From contig BNBP01000024.1 of the NCBI GenBank assembly GCA_014656015.1, positions 25,174-89,173 on the forward strand: a DNA stretch of 64,000 bases, in the 5' to 3' direction. Made by a program: the position numbers and the translations under genes. Shown one piece after another: positions 1 to 7,876 of the stretch. Source of the stretch: Streptomyces griseoaurantiacus (GTDB taxonomy: Bacteria; Actinomycetota; Actinomycetes; Streptomycetales; Streptomycetaceae). The notes below the pieces were generated by a model that saw only the letters and a program-made list of their open reading frames with translations, ran no database searches and was not told the origin of the DNA. Each line of letters opens with the position of its first letter. Position 1 is the stretch's first letter.

Positions 1-1257
1 CAGTTGGCGGCTGAAGTGGTGGAGCTCGGGCAGCGCCCGGCGACGGTCACGGGCTGCCATGTCGGCGACCAGTTCGCGTACGGCCGGGCGGCGGACGTCC
101 TGTGCCGCGCAGCTCTCGGCGATGCGCAGGGCCTGGTAGCCGTCGGCGAGTCTGCCCTGCTGACTGTAGGCGCGGGCGGCCTCCACCCAGAGCGCGGCCC
201 GTCGCTCGGGGACGGGGATGTGCCGCCGCATGAGGGGGCGAGCGGTTTGGAGGGCGATTCCGGCGTCGCCGAATGAGACAGCCGCGCTGATCTCGTGCAG
301 GGCTACGTTGGTCGGGCTGAAGTTCGCCCAGGCGTCCGGCCTGTCGAATGCGACGTAGCGGGCCACCTCTTTGGCCTCGGTGAGGAAGTCGCGGGTGGTT
401 TCGCGGTCGCCGTTTCTGCTGGCGGCGGTTGCCCCACGGAGCAGCAGCAGGCCGACCGCTGCCAGGTATCGGGGCGAGCGTCGATCGTAGGAACCGCTGA
501 GCTGGTCGACGGTGTGGCGCACCATGTTCACGGCTTGGGCTGTGTGCTTCTCCCGTACGAGCACGTGAGCGTGAACGCGGACGCTGGCGGCGAGGACGAC
601 AGGGTCCCCGGACCTTTCCGCCTCGGCCATGGCCCGGCCAGCCGCGAGCCAGGCGTTGCCCTGGTCGGCTCGCTTCAGCAACAGGCTCACCGACGTCTGG
701 TAGGTGGTCGCGAGCAACCCGGATGCCTCCGCTGAACCGGAGGAGCCGCCGGCGACCTGGCGCAGGTCGGCGATCAGGCCCGGCAGGGCCTGCTCCAGTT
801 TCGCGTAGTCGCACGTGCAGAACAGCCGGCGCACGGTCCGCGCTCGCTCCCGAAGCTCGTCGATACCGGAGGAGTCACCGGTGGCGGCGGGGCTCGGTCC
901 CGGCAGCAGGACCTGGATCAGGTCGTGGTGCGCCATGGTTGGCGTCGGCGTTGCCGCGAGCGCGGCGACGCTCGCGGCAAGGAAGGTGCGGCGGTGCATG
1001 TCCTCGGTTCCGGGGTCGCTGGGGCTGGCATCGGGGGCAGCGGCGAGGCCGAGGCGTTGCGGTGGGATGTCCAGTACTTTCGCGATCTCGCGCAGCACGC
1101 GCACGTCCTCCGTGCCCCTGCCGTTCTCCAGGCGGCTCACCTTCGACTGGTGGTAGCCCAGTGCGGTGGCAACGTCCTTCTGCGAGCGCCGCTGTAATAC
1201 GCGTGCCTGACGGATGACTTCGCCGATTCGTCCGGCTTCACTCTGTGCGTCGGCCAT
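1..1257 (-). CDS. XRE-family transcriptional regulator, TTA-containing, 3' end cut by window
   Basis: The minus-strand frame starts at an ATG at 1257 and stays open for 419 codons to the window edge, so the stop codon lies outside. Residues about 10-65 form an XRE helix-turn-helix (GEVIRQARVLQRRSQKDVA, then HQSKVSRLENG). A segment MHRRTFLAASVAALAATP follows, then a long alpha-helical region resembling the TPR-like sensor part of large Streptomyces XRE regulators. Codon 21 (bases 1197-1195) is a TTA leucine codon, which in Streptomyces makes translation depend on the bldA tRNA. The gene is divergent from the MurA-like operon and probably regulates it; that target is an inference from position. 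Family confidence is high, target confidence moderate. Confidence 0.85.
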   Translation of the reverse strand, partial: MADAQSEAGRIGEVIRQARVLQRRSQKDVATALGYHQSKVSRLENGRGTEDVRVLREIAKVLDIPPQRLGLAAAPDASPSDPGTEDMHRRTFLAASVAALAATPTPTMAHHDLIQVLLPGPSPAATGDSSGIDELRERARTVRRLFCTCDYAKLEQALPGLIADLRQVAGGSSGSAEASGLLATTYQTSVSLLLKRADQGNAWLAAGRAMAEAERSGDPVVLAASVRVHAHVLVREKHTAQAVNMVRHTVDQLSGSYDRRSPRYLAAVGLLLLRGATAASRNGDRETTRDFLTEAKEVARYVAFDRPDAWANFSPTNVALHEISAAVSFGDAGIALQTARPLMRRHIPVPERRAALWVEAARAYSQQGRLADGYQALRIAESCAAQDVRRPAVRELVADMAARDRRRALPELHHFSRQL

Positions 1258-1299
1258 CTGCGCCACGGCCCCTTCTGCCGTCGCCGATCCTGCCTGCTC

Positions 1300-1319
1300 A
1301 ACCGAGCGTAACCGAGCGT
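1300..1319. promoter_or_regulatory. Perfect 10-bp tandem direct repeat in the divergent promoter region
   Basis: Two adjacent copies of AACCGAGCGT (1300-1309 and 1310-1319) lie 43 bases upstream of the XRE regulator start and about 115 bases upstream of the divergent operon. One helical turn of spacing on one face suits a dimeric HTH protein. The operator role is inferred. Confidence 0.4.
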
Positions 1320-1331
1320 CGATTGGCCGCG

Positions 1332-1346
1332 ATGCAGCTCCTGCAT
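1332..1346. promoter_or_regulatory. Short inverted repeat in the divergent promoter region
   Basis: ATGCAG-CTC-CTGCAT is a perfect 6-bp inverted repeat with a 3-base centre, between the two divergent genes. It could be a second operator; nothing in the sequence names the binding protein. Confidence 0.25.
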
Positions 1347-1432
1347 AAGTGATGCGGCCCCGGCACACGGCATGGTCCCGCTGCCTCCGGAGCGGTTGCC
1401 TGGAGCAGCCGCACCGACCCTGGAGGCAGCTC

Positions 1433-1873
1433 GTGAAAGCGCACCAGTTCGCACTCTCCGTATCCGCCACACCGACCGCGGTCACCGCCGCCCGGCACCG
1501 GGCCGTGGACGCGATAGAGGGCTGGGACACGGTGCTGGGCAACGAGGTGGTGCACACCGCCGAGCTCGTGATCAGTGAGTTCGTCACCAACGCGGTCCGG
1601 CATGCCGAAGCCGGCCCGGTCTCCCTGTCCGTCCGTCTCGACGAGCAGTCACTGCGGATCGAAGTCTGCGACGACTGCCCGGAACTGCCCCGGCCGGGTC
1701 TCCCGGATCCGTGTAGCGAGAGCGGCCGAGGTCTGTTCCTCGTGGCCGCGCTCGTGGATCGATACGGCGTCGAGCCGACGGCGGTCGGGAAGTGCTGCTG
1801 GGCCGAGATCGCACTGCCCACCAATCCGGACCATCCGATCGTGTCCCCCCTTGTTGCACAGAGGAGTTGCTGA
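1433..1873 (+). CDS. ATP-binding protein, RsbW/anti-sigma-like HATPase (146 aa)
   Basis: A small single-domain HATPase of the anti-sigma/serine-kinase class common in Streptomyces regulatory loci. The N-box appears as ISEFVTNAVRHA, a degenerate acidic block follows (IEVCDDCPELP), and the glycine lid is ESGRGLFLVAALVDRYG. The GTG at 1433 is chosen because GGAGG at 1422-1426 sits 6 bases before it; an in-frame ATG at 1349 would add 28 unconserved residues. Its TGA overlaps the ATG of the MurA-like gene by one base, so the two are probably translationally coupled. It may control an anti-anti-sigma or sigma partner encoded elsewhere, because none is seen nearby. Confidence 0.8.
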   Translation: MKAHQFALSVSATPTAVTAARHRAVDAIEGWDTVLGNEVVHTAELVISEFVTNAVRHAEAGPVSLSVRLDEQSLRIEVCDDCPELPRPGLPDPCSESGRGLFLVAALVDRYGVEPTAVGKCCWAEIALPTNPDHPIVSPLVAQRSC

Positions 1874-3189
1874 TGACGACCACTCGCGTCCCCGGCGTGG
1901 CCGCCGAGGTGATCGCCGTTCGTCCGGGCCCACCGCTCACCGGCACTGTGACTGTCGACGGCTCCAAGAACGCGGCGCTCCCGCTGGTGGCCGCCGCGGC
2001 TGCCCTCGGCTGTCCGGTGCGGCTGAACAACATCCCTGCCAACACGGACGTGCAGACCATGCTCGCGCTGCTCCAAGAGTCGGGCTGGCATGTAGCGCAG
2101 CCGGTCGGGAAGCCGACTGCGGCGGTGATTCTGCCGACTGAAAACCAGCCCGTGCGCCCCCACCTGCCCCAGGCCGCGCGTATCCGTGCCTCGTACTACC
2201 TGGTGCCGCCCCTGCTCGCCCGGCACGGAGAGGCACGGCTGCCGTGGCCGGGAGGCTGCCGGATCGGCGCACGCGGAATGGATCTGCACTTTAAGGTGTA
2301 CGAGGCATTCGGCGACCGGAGTGTCTTGGGTGACTCCGGATATCGCGTCGAGGCCGCCAGACGTCGCTATGGCACCGTGTCCCTGGTGCTGCCGTTCCGC
2401 TCGCGCGGGGCGACCGTGGCCGCCCTGCTTCGAGCCGTCACCACCGGCCAGCCTCTGCGGCTGGGCGAGCCCAATCTCTCGCCGGAAGTGCTGTACGTGC
2501 TGGAGGCCCTGCAGGCGGCGGGATGGGACACCCGGGCCGGCGAGCGCCTGCTCGCCCTCTCGCCGCCCCCCTCGGCACCGAGCGACGCCGCATGGGTAGT
2601 CCCGGGAGACAAGGTGGAGGCAGGGACACTCGCCTGTGCAGTCGCCGCCACAGGCGGAAGCGCGCGCATCCGAGGCGCGCGAGCCGACGACCTGGGCCCC
2701 CTCGTGGCTGCCCTGCACCGACTGGGCATCTCCACCGTCAGCGAGGCGGACACCTTCACCGTGAACGCCCAGGACTGCCGCTTGGCCAGCCGCCCCTTAC
2801 GGGCCACCGCCTCGCTCAGCCCGGACGGCTTGGACGCCGACTTCGAACCACCACTCATGGCACTGGCCCTCGGCCTACCCGGTACCCACCTGTTCGCCGA
2901 CGCCATCAACCCAGGTCGCCACGGCAATCTTCTGCCGCAGTTGGCCCGCCTCGGGGCGGACATCGAGGAGATCTCCCCCACCGAGTGCCGCCTTACCGGT
3001 CCTCAACGGCTGACCGGGACGGGCGTGGAGGCCACCGACATCCGAACCGGATCCGCCCTCATGGTCGCCGGCCTCACCGCCCAGGGCGTCACCACCCTTG
3101 GCGGTCTTGACCAGCTCCGCCGCGGCCACGCCGACCTGCCCGGCAAGCTCCACACCCTGGGCGCCGACATCTGCGAGGTCACCCCATGA
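1873..3189 (+). CDS. MurA-fold enolpyruvyl transferase (UDP-GlcNAc 1-carboxyvinyltransferase family, 438 aa)
   Basis: An EPSP-synthase/MurA-fold enzyme that should transfer enolpyruvyl from PEP to a nucleotide-linked hydroxyl. MurA catalytic landmarks are kept: Lys32-Asn33 in DGSKNAALPL, Cys129 in PGGCRIGARGMDLH, and an Arg in TDIRTGSALMVAGL. The region around MurA Asp305 is altered (LDADFEPPLMAL), so the acceptor may not be UDP-GlcNAc. The related enzyme NikO/PolA of nikkomycin and polyoxin synthesis acts on UMP, and the nucleotide-type neighbours make that a reasonable model. The ATG at 1873 has GAGGAG 6 bases upstream. Codon 309 (2797-2799) is TTA. It overlaps both neighbours by 1-4 bases. 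As part of a cluster it is probably not the housekeeping murA. Confidence 0.85.
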   Translation: MTTTRVPGVAAEVIAVRPGPPLTGTVTVDGSKNAALPLVAAAAALGCPVRLNNIPANTDVQTMLALLQESGWHVAQPVGKPTAAVILPTENQPVRPHLPQAARIRASYYLVPPLLARHGEARLPWPGGCRIGARGMDLHFKVYEAFGDRSVLGDSGYRVEAARRRYGTVSLVLPFRSRGATVAALLRAVTTGQPLRLGEPNLSPEVLYVLEALQAAGWDTRAGERLLALSPPPSAPSDAAWVVPGDKVEAGTLACAVAATGGSARIRGARADDLGPLVAALHRLGISTVSEADTFTVNAQDCRLASRPLRATASLSPDGLDADFEPPLMALALGLPGTHLFADAINPGRHGNLLPQLARLGADIEEISPTECRLTGPQRLTGTGVEATDIRTGSALMVAGLTAQGVTTLGGLDQLRRGHADLPGKLHTLGADICEVTP

Positions 3190-4424
3190 CCACCGACGGG
3201 CGCAACCTGCGCCAGATCGTTGCCACAACGGACGTCCACTCCGCCTTCGACAACGCCGCGCCGTTCCTGACCCACCTTCACTCGCTGCGGCCGACTTCCC
3301 TCATCGTGGACTGCGGCGACTTCTTCGAAGGCAGCGGGTACTACCGCCTCGCCCGCGGCACGATCGAGCGGGGGGTCCTGCTCAGGCTGTACGACGTGCT
3401 GGCCCCCGGCAACCACGGCTGGCCCCACTACTTCGAACCCGACCTTCACCGGCGCACTGTCTGCGCCAATGCCGTGGATGCCAACACCGGCGACGCTCTG
3501 TTCCGCCGCCTGTACATCGCCGACATCGATGGACGGCGCGTCGGCGTAACCGCTGTGATCGGCCGGCAAGCCTTCCACTCGATCCCGGCTGCCCAGCGAG
3601 TCGGCCAATGCGTCACCGATCCCCTGCAGTCCCTGCGCGAGGTGATTCTCGCCCACCACGAGGTGGACAGCTGGGTCCTGCTCAGCCATTCCGGCTTCGA
3701 CGAGGACCGGAAACTCGCGGCGGCCTGTCCGTTCCTCGACGTGGTCTTCGCCGGGCACTGCCACAGCGATCAGTACGGACCGGTCCGAGTCTACGGCACC
3801 CTGGTCGCCAAGGGTCGGGAACTCGCCGACGGCTATGCGATCGCGACACCCGTAGGCACGGGATGGGGTGCCGGCACTACATCCTTCCCGAATCGGGCCC
3901 CGAGCCGCTTTCCCATGGAGCTTGCGGATCTGTGCTCCCTCATCGAAAACGTCAAGCAGCAGCTGGCCGCCGTCCTCGGCCCGATCAGTCCGGCGTACCG
4001 CCACCAGCCCCTCGACCGGCGCAGCCTGCTCGTGGAGCTCACCGCGCGCCTGCGTACGGTACTCGGGGCAGACGCGGTCATCCTCAACGAGACGGCACTA
4101 CGTGCCGTCCCGCTCTGCGACACACTCACCCAGGGCGACCTGCTCTCCATCGAGCCGTTCGCCAACCAGTTGGTGCACGCCCACGTACCTGAGCCGGCAC
4201 GCAGCGGCCTCCGTGGCCTGCTGTCAGGTCTGACCGCCCAGACCGGCCCGCTCGTCACGGCCCCCGATCCCCTGCCGGACGCCATCACCACCGTGCTGAC
4301 CACCGACTACCTCGCCGACACCTACCTCGGCGGACGCACACACGAGGCCGGCCTGCGCCTGGACCAGGCCGTCCAGCACGTCCTCATCATCACCGCTCCT
4401 GTCACCGCGGAAGGAAGCAGCTAA
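3186..4424 (+). CDS. Cytoplasmic UshA-like metallophosphoesterase / 5'-nucleotidase (412 aa)
   Basis: The N-terminal calcineurin-like domain has the five metal-binding blocks: DVH near residue 16, CGDFFEG, PGNHGW, LLSHSGFDED and FAGHCHSD. The C-terminal third has the 5'-nucleotidase substrate domain signature (ILNETALRAVPL, then TQGDLLSIEPFANQLV). UshA-type enzymes are normally exported, but this one has no signal peptide and should act in the cytoplasm, for example to dephosphorylate a pathway nucleotide. Its ATG overlaps the stop of the MurA-like gene (ATGA), and its TAA overlaps the next ATG. Confidence 0.85.
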   Translation: MTTDGRNLRQIVATTDVHSAFDNAAPFLTHLHSLRPTSLIVDCGDFFEGSGYYRLARGTIERGVLLRLYDVLAPGNHGWPHYFEPDLHRRTVCANAVDANTGDALFRRLYIADIDGRRVGVTAVIGRQAFHSIPAAQRVGQCVTDPLQSLREVILAHHEVDSWVLLSHSGFDEDRKLAAACPFLDVVFAGHCHSDQYGPVRVYGTLVAKGRELADGYAIATPVGTGWGAGTTSFPNRAPSRFPMELADLCSLIENVKQQLAAVLGPISPAYRHQPLDRRSLLVELTARLRTVLGADAVILNETALRAVPLCDTLTQGDLLSIEPFANQLVHAHVPEPARSGLRGLLSGLTAQTGPLVTAPDPLPDAITTVLTTDYLADTYLGGRTHEAGLRLDQAVQHVLIITAPVTAEGSS

Positions 4425-4963
4425 TGATCCTCACCGGCCCGGAGATCACCGCTGCCGCTCACGACGGCCGCCTCCGCATCACCCCGTTCGCCGCCGACCA
4501 GGTCAACCCCAACAGCTACAACGTGCGTCTGGGCCCCACCCTGATCACCTACACGAGCACGGTCCTGGACCCACACCGGCCCAACCCCACAAACGCAACC
4601 AGCATCGGCTCGGACGGGCACGTCCTCCAGCCAGGCGAGCTCTACCTCGGCCACACCCTCGAAGAGGTCGGCTCCGACACCTTCGTGCCACTGCTTTTCG
4701 GTCGCTCCTCCGTCGGACGTCTCGGCCTGTTCGTCGAGATCACCGCCCCCATCGGCGACATCGGCTTCCACGGCCAGTGGACGCTCATGCTCACCCCGAT
4801 CCGACCGCTGCGCGTGTATGCCGGCATGGCGATCGGGCAGATCATGTTCTTCGTCTCCACCGGCGCCATCGACCTCTACCGCGGCAAGTACCAGGCCGCC
4901 GCAGGACCGCAGCCTTCCGCCTACTGGCGAGACCTCGCCCGACTCCGGGCGGTGGCATCGTGA
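4424..4963 (+). CDS. dCTP deaminase-fold protein 1; lacks the catalytic Glu (179 aa)
   Basis: A full-length dCTP deaminase/dUTPase-fold protein. The phosphate-binding block FGRSSVGRLGL (residues 92-101) and a GF-G block are retained, as is the C-terminal KYQAAAGPQPS resembling the Dcd tail. The catalytic Glu of Dcd, in the family pattern TLEL, is Met122 here (QWTLML). The same position is intact in the next gene, which in turn lacks the GRSS block. It may therefore be a partner subunit, a nucleotide-binding protein, or an enzyme with changed chemistry. Its ATG overlaps the nucleotidase stop by one base and its TGA overlaps the next GTG. Confidence 0.85.
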   Translation: MILTGPEITAAAHDGRLRITPFAADQVNPNSYNVRLGPTLITYTSTVLDPHRPNPTNATSIGSDGHVLQPGELYLGHTLEEVGSDTFVPLLFGRSSVGRLGLFVEITAPIGDIGFHGQWTLMLTPIRPLRVYAGMAIGQIMFFVSTGAIDLYRGKYQAAAGPQPSAYWRDLARLRAVAS

Positions 4964-5496
4964 TCCTCACCGGCCCCGCCATCGCCGCCGCCGTCCAGGC
5001 CGACGAAATCACCATCGACCCGTACGAGCCCAGCCGCCTCTCCCCCAACGCTTACGACTGGCGGCTCGGCGAAACGATCCGCGTCTGCGACGGCAACCTC
5101 GACGCCGCAACCCCCACCGCCTTCACCGAGCAGCCCATCCCCGACACCGGCCTCGTGCTGCGCCCTGGCCTGCTCTACCTCGGCATCACGCTGGAGCGGA
5201 CCGGTTCGGAGACGTACGCGCAGCTACTGAACGGCGACCGCACCACCGGGTCCCTGGGCATCTGGGTTCACGTCTCGGCTCCGCTCGGACACCAGGGCCA
5301 TGCGATCCGCTGGACGCTGGAGATCCGCGCCACGCGACCGGTGCGCGTGTATCCGGGCATGACCTTCGGCAAGCTCGTCTTCCTCACCACCTTCGGCACC
5401 CCGGCCAGCTACCAGCAGCAGCCTGCCAAGTACGCGTCCACGGAAGGCATCGACATCTCGCGCCTCTACGAGGAGATCGACGGAGGAGCGCGGTGA
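4960..5496 (+). CDS. dCTP deaminase-fold protein 2; keeps the Glu, lacks the phosphate-binding block (178 aa)
   Basis: A tandem paralogue of the preceding gene: both begin MILTGP.I and share about their first 17 bases almost exactly. It keeps the catalytic-type Glu121 (RWTLEI) and PGMTFGKLVF. The GRSSxxR block is replaced by GDRTTGS (residues 92-98), and the aspartate-containing loop is LGHQGH. GTG 4960 is chosen as start because it overlaps the previous TGA (GTGA); a longer frame from 4777 only runs through the upstream gene. Reciprocal residue loss with the neighbour suggests a hetero-oligomer, since active sites in this family lie at subunit interfaces. Confidence 0.85.
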   Translation: MILTGPAIAAAVQADEITIDPYEPSRLSPNAYDWRLGETIRVCDGNLDAATPTAFTEQPIPDTGLVLRPGLLYLGITLERTGSETYAQLLNGDRTTGSLGIWVHVSAPLGHQGHAIRWTLEIRATRPVRVYPGMTFGKLVFLTTFGTPASYQQQPAKYASTEGIDISRLYEEIDGGAR

Positions 5497-6608
5497 ACGC
5501 TCGCTCGGCCACCGGCCCGATGGCCGCCACCTTCCTGGACCTCCCCGTCGGAAGCCCCGGCGGCAGCATCGAGCTCTTCCTCGACCTCTACACCGGACGA
5601 CAACCCCTCATCCCGGCCCGCGCCTTCATGCTCGCACCACCTGGTCACGCTCCTCGTCCACCCGCCGGACTCAACGTGCTCCCCGTAGCAGGCAAATGCC
5701 TGGAAGGAACGGCCTTCAGCCGCTACGTCGCCACCCTGCGCAGAGCACTTACAGCCACGCTCGATCCCACACAGATCAGCGTCCTCCACTTGCAGCACCT
5801 CGCATTCGGCGCCACTCCTGCCCTCATCCGCGCTCTGCCCGCGCATCCCCGGATCGCCCTCGTCCACGGCACGGACCTGATCTTCGCCGAGACCCACCGA
5901 GACCAGCTCCAGGTGCTGCGCGAGTCAGCCAGGGCCGCCGACGCCATCGTGGTCCCGACCAACGCAATGGCCGACCGCCTCCTCAAGCTCGCCCCACAGA
6001 TCGAACGCCGCAAGATCACCCACATCCCCTGGGGCATCCCCGACCACCTGCTCACCGCACCGCCCGCCCGGCCGGCACGCACCTCCACCAGCCACCTGCG
6101 GCTCCTGTACGCAGGACGCCTGACCACCGAAAAGGGTGGTGTGACCCTGATCAAGAGCCTGGCTCCCGTCCCCGGTGTCGAGCTGAGCGTCGCCGCGCCC
6201 AGAGCCCAGTTCCACGCACTGGCCCCGCTGCTGCAACGCGCCGGCGTACGAGTCCGCTACCTCGACTGGCTGCGCCGCCCACAGCTGTGGAAAGCCTTCA
6301 CCGAACACGATGTGCTGGTCGTGCCGTCCACCACCCTGGAGGCCATGGGACTGGTCGCGCTGGAAGCCCAAGCGTGCGGACTGCCCGTCCTCTACCAGCC
6401 CGTACCCGGCCTCAGCGAAGCGCTCGCCACATCTGGCATGGCCACGGACTTCACCCACTCCGCCGCTCTGGCGCGCGACCTCGAGCGGCTGAGGAAGACG
6501 CCTGGGCTGCTGACCGCCCTGCGACAGGCGGGCTACGCGAACGCGGTCCGCCATCCTCTCTCGGCGACCGCACGGTCCCTGAACGACCTCGGCCGCCAGC
6601 TCACCTGA
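5493..6608 (+). CDS. GT4-family glycosyltransferase (371 aa)
   Basis: A GT-B fold glycosyltransferase of the GT4 group. The N-terminal half binds the acceptor (HLQHLAFGATPALIRAL, IALVHGTDL). The C-terminal half has LLYAGRLTTEKGGVTLIKSL and the nucleotide-sugar E-x7-E motif in LEAMGLVALEAQACGLPV. There is no signal peptide or membrane segment. The GTG at 5493 has GGAGGAG upstream and overlaps the stop of the deaminase-like gene by GTGA. It is the last gene of the coupled operon and may glycosylate the pathway product; the acceptor cannot be read from sequence. Confidence 0.85.
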   Translation: MNARSATGPMAATFLDLPVGSPGGSIELFLDLYTGRQPLIPARAFMLAPPGHAPRPPAGLNVLPVAGKCLEGTAFSRYVATLRRALTATLDPTQISVLHLQHLAFGATPALIRALPAHPRIALVHGTDLIFAETHRDQLQVLRESARAADAIVVPTNAMADRLLKLAPQIERRKITHIPWGIPDHLLTAPPARPARTSTSHLRLLYAGRLTTEKGGVTLIKSLAPVPGVELSVAAPRAQFHALAPLLQRAGVRVRYLDWLRRPQLWKAFTEHDVLVVPSTTLEAMGLVALEAQACGLPVLYQPVPGLSEALATSGMATDFTHSAALARDLERLRKTPGLLTALRQAGYANAVRHPLSATARSLNDLGRQLT

Positions 6609-6701
6609 CGTGATTCCCGGGCGGCACGACACGTCGCTGCCCGACCCACCTTGTAAACGTCACTACGCTGACCGCGCGACGCCCCGGCGAAAAGGGAGAC
6701 C

Positions 6702-7745
6702 ATGACGTACGACAGTGACCGCATCGAAGCCCTGTTGGACGAGGGCGTCCGCGACAAGGTGTACCCGGGCGCCGTGTGGGCCCTCGGCGACGCCACCGGC
6801 ACCCTCGCCCAGGGCACCACCGGCGTCCTCGACCCCGACGAGCCGGACGTGCCAATGCGCACCGACACCGTCTTCGACGCCGCCAGCCTTACCAAGATCC
6901 TGGCCGTCTGGTCCTCCGCCGGCGCCCTGTACGAGGACGGAACCCTCGACCTCGACCAGCCGCTCGGCAGCTTCTGGCAGGAGGTCACCGGGCACCCACT
7001 CGGAGCCGTCACCGCCCGGCATCTGCTGACGCACACCGCCGGCGTCCCACTGCGAGCCCAGCTGAAGAACCTCTACGGCACCAACCGTGAGGAGATCCGC
7101 CGAGGCGTCCTCCACGAGCAGCTCTACCGACCTCCAGGTGAAGCAGTTGAGTACACCGACCGGGCCGCCCTCATCCTGGGCTACCTCGCCGAACACCTCT
7201 CCGGCCAGCCCTTGGCCCAACTGGCCACCACCCGCACCTGGCTTCCACTGGGCATGACCTCCACCCGCTTCGGTCCCTTGCCCGCCGATCTCACCGCGCG
7301 CTGCGCACCGACCGAACTCGACCAGGACACCGACACCCGCCTCAAGGGAGTCGCCCACGACTTCTCTGCCCGCCTCCTGGGCGGCGTCTGCGGCATCGCC
7401 GGCGTCTTCACTGTCCTCGACGATCTCGCCGCCTTCCTCCGCTACATGCTCGCCCCTGCCGCTTCCCAGTTCCGGTCTGGTTTTGGGAGCGAGTGGATCA
7501 CCCACTCCCTGACGATCCAGACGGGCCAGCTCCAACCGGCTCGCGGCCTGTTCTGGCACCCCGCTCCCGGCACGACCGCCGACGAGGACGCCTGGGTCCA
7601 CTACGGCTTCACCGGCACAGGCATGTGGATTTCCCCCACCAAGTACCGCTGGGCGGTACTCCTGACCAACAAGCTCTACTACACAAGGGATCGTGGGCCA
7701 TTGGCCGAAATTCGCAACACCTTCCGTGAACTCGTATTTACCTGA
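6702..7745 (+). CDS. Serine hydrolase, class C beta-lactamase fold (347 aa)
   Basis: A beta-lactamase/esterase-fold hydrolase. The nucleophile motif is ASLTK (SxxK), the second motif is YTD in place of YxN, and the third is HYGFTGTG in place of KTG. No signal peptide is visible, so it is probably a cytoplasmic esterase, amidase or transferase rather than a secreted beta-lactamase. GGGAG lies just upstream of the ATG. It follows the operon after a 93-base gap in the same direction and may share its transcript. A role as tailoring or acyl-transfer enzyme of the cluster is inference. Confidence 0.8.
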   Translation: MTYDSDRIEALLDEGVRDKVYPGAVWALGDATGTLAQGTTGVLDPDEPDVPMRTDTVFDAASLTKILAVWSSAGALYEDGTLDLDQPLGSFWQEVTGHPLGAVTARHLLTHTAGVPLRAQLKNLYGTNREEIRRGVLHEQLYRPPGEAVEYTDRAALILGYLAEHLSGQPLAQLATTRTWLPLGMTSTRFGPLPADLTARCAPTELDQDTDTRLKGVAHDFSARLLGGVCGIAGVFTVLDDLAAFLRYMLAPAASQFRSGFGSEWITHSLTIQTGQLQPARGLFWHPAPGTTADEDAWVHYGFTGTGMWISPTKYRWAVLLTNKLYYTRDRGPLAEIRNTFRELVFT

Positions 7746-7876
7746 CGTGTCAAAGCGGATCCCAGGCCACATCCCCGACGTCCACCCCCGGATCAGCCGC
7801 ATCAACATCGCACACGCGACACCAGGGAGTATCTACTCCGCGCTTCTCCGCCCACGTTGGATCGAGCACCCGCGGT

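Noticed and set aside
47..814. A 255-codon minus-strand frame at the left edge
   Set aside because: Arg/Pro-rich shadow of the XRE regulator, whose true frame runs open through the window edge.
6609..6701. A promoter before the serine hydrolase gene
   Set aside because: TTGTAA and TACGCT are present, but spacing does not give a convincing pair; read-through from the operon is as likely.
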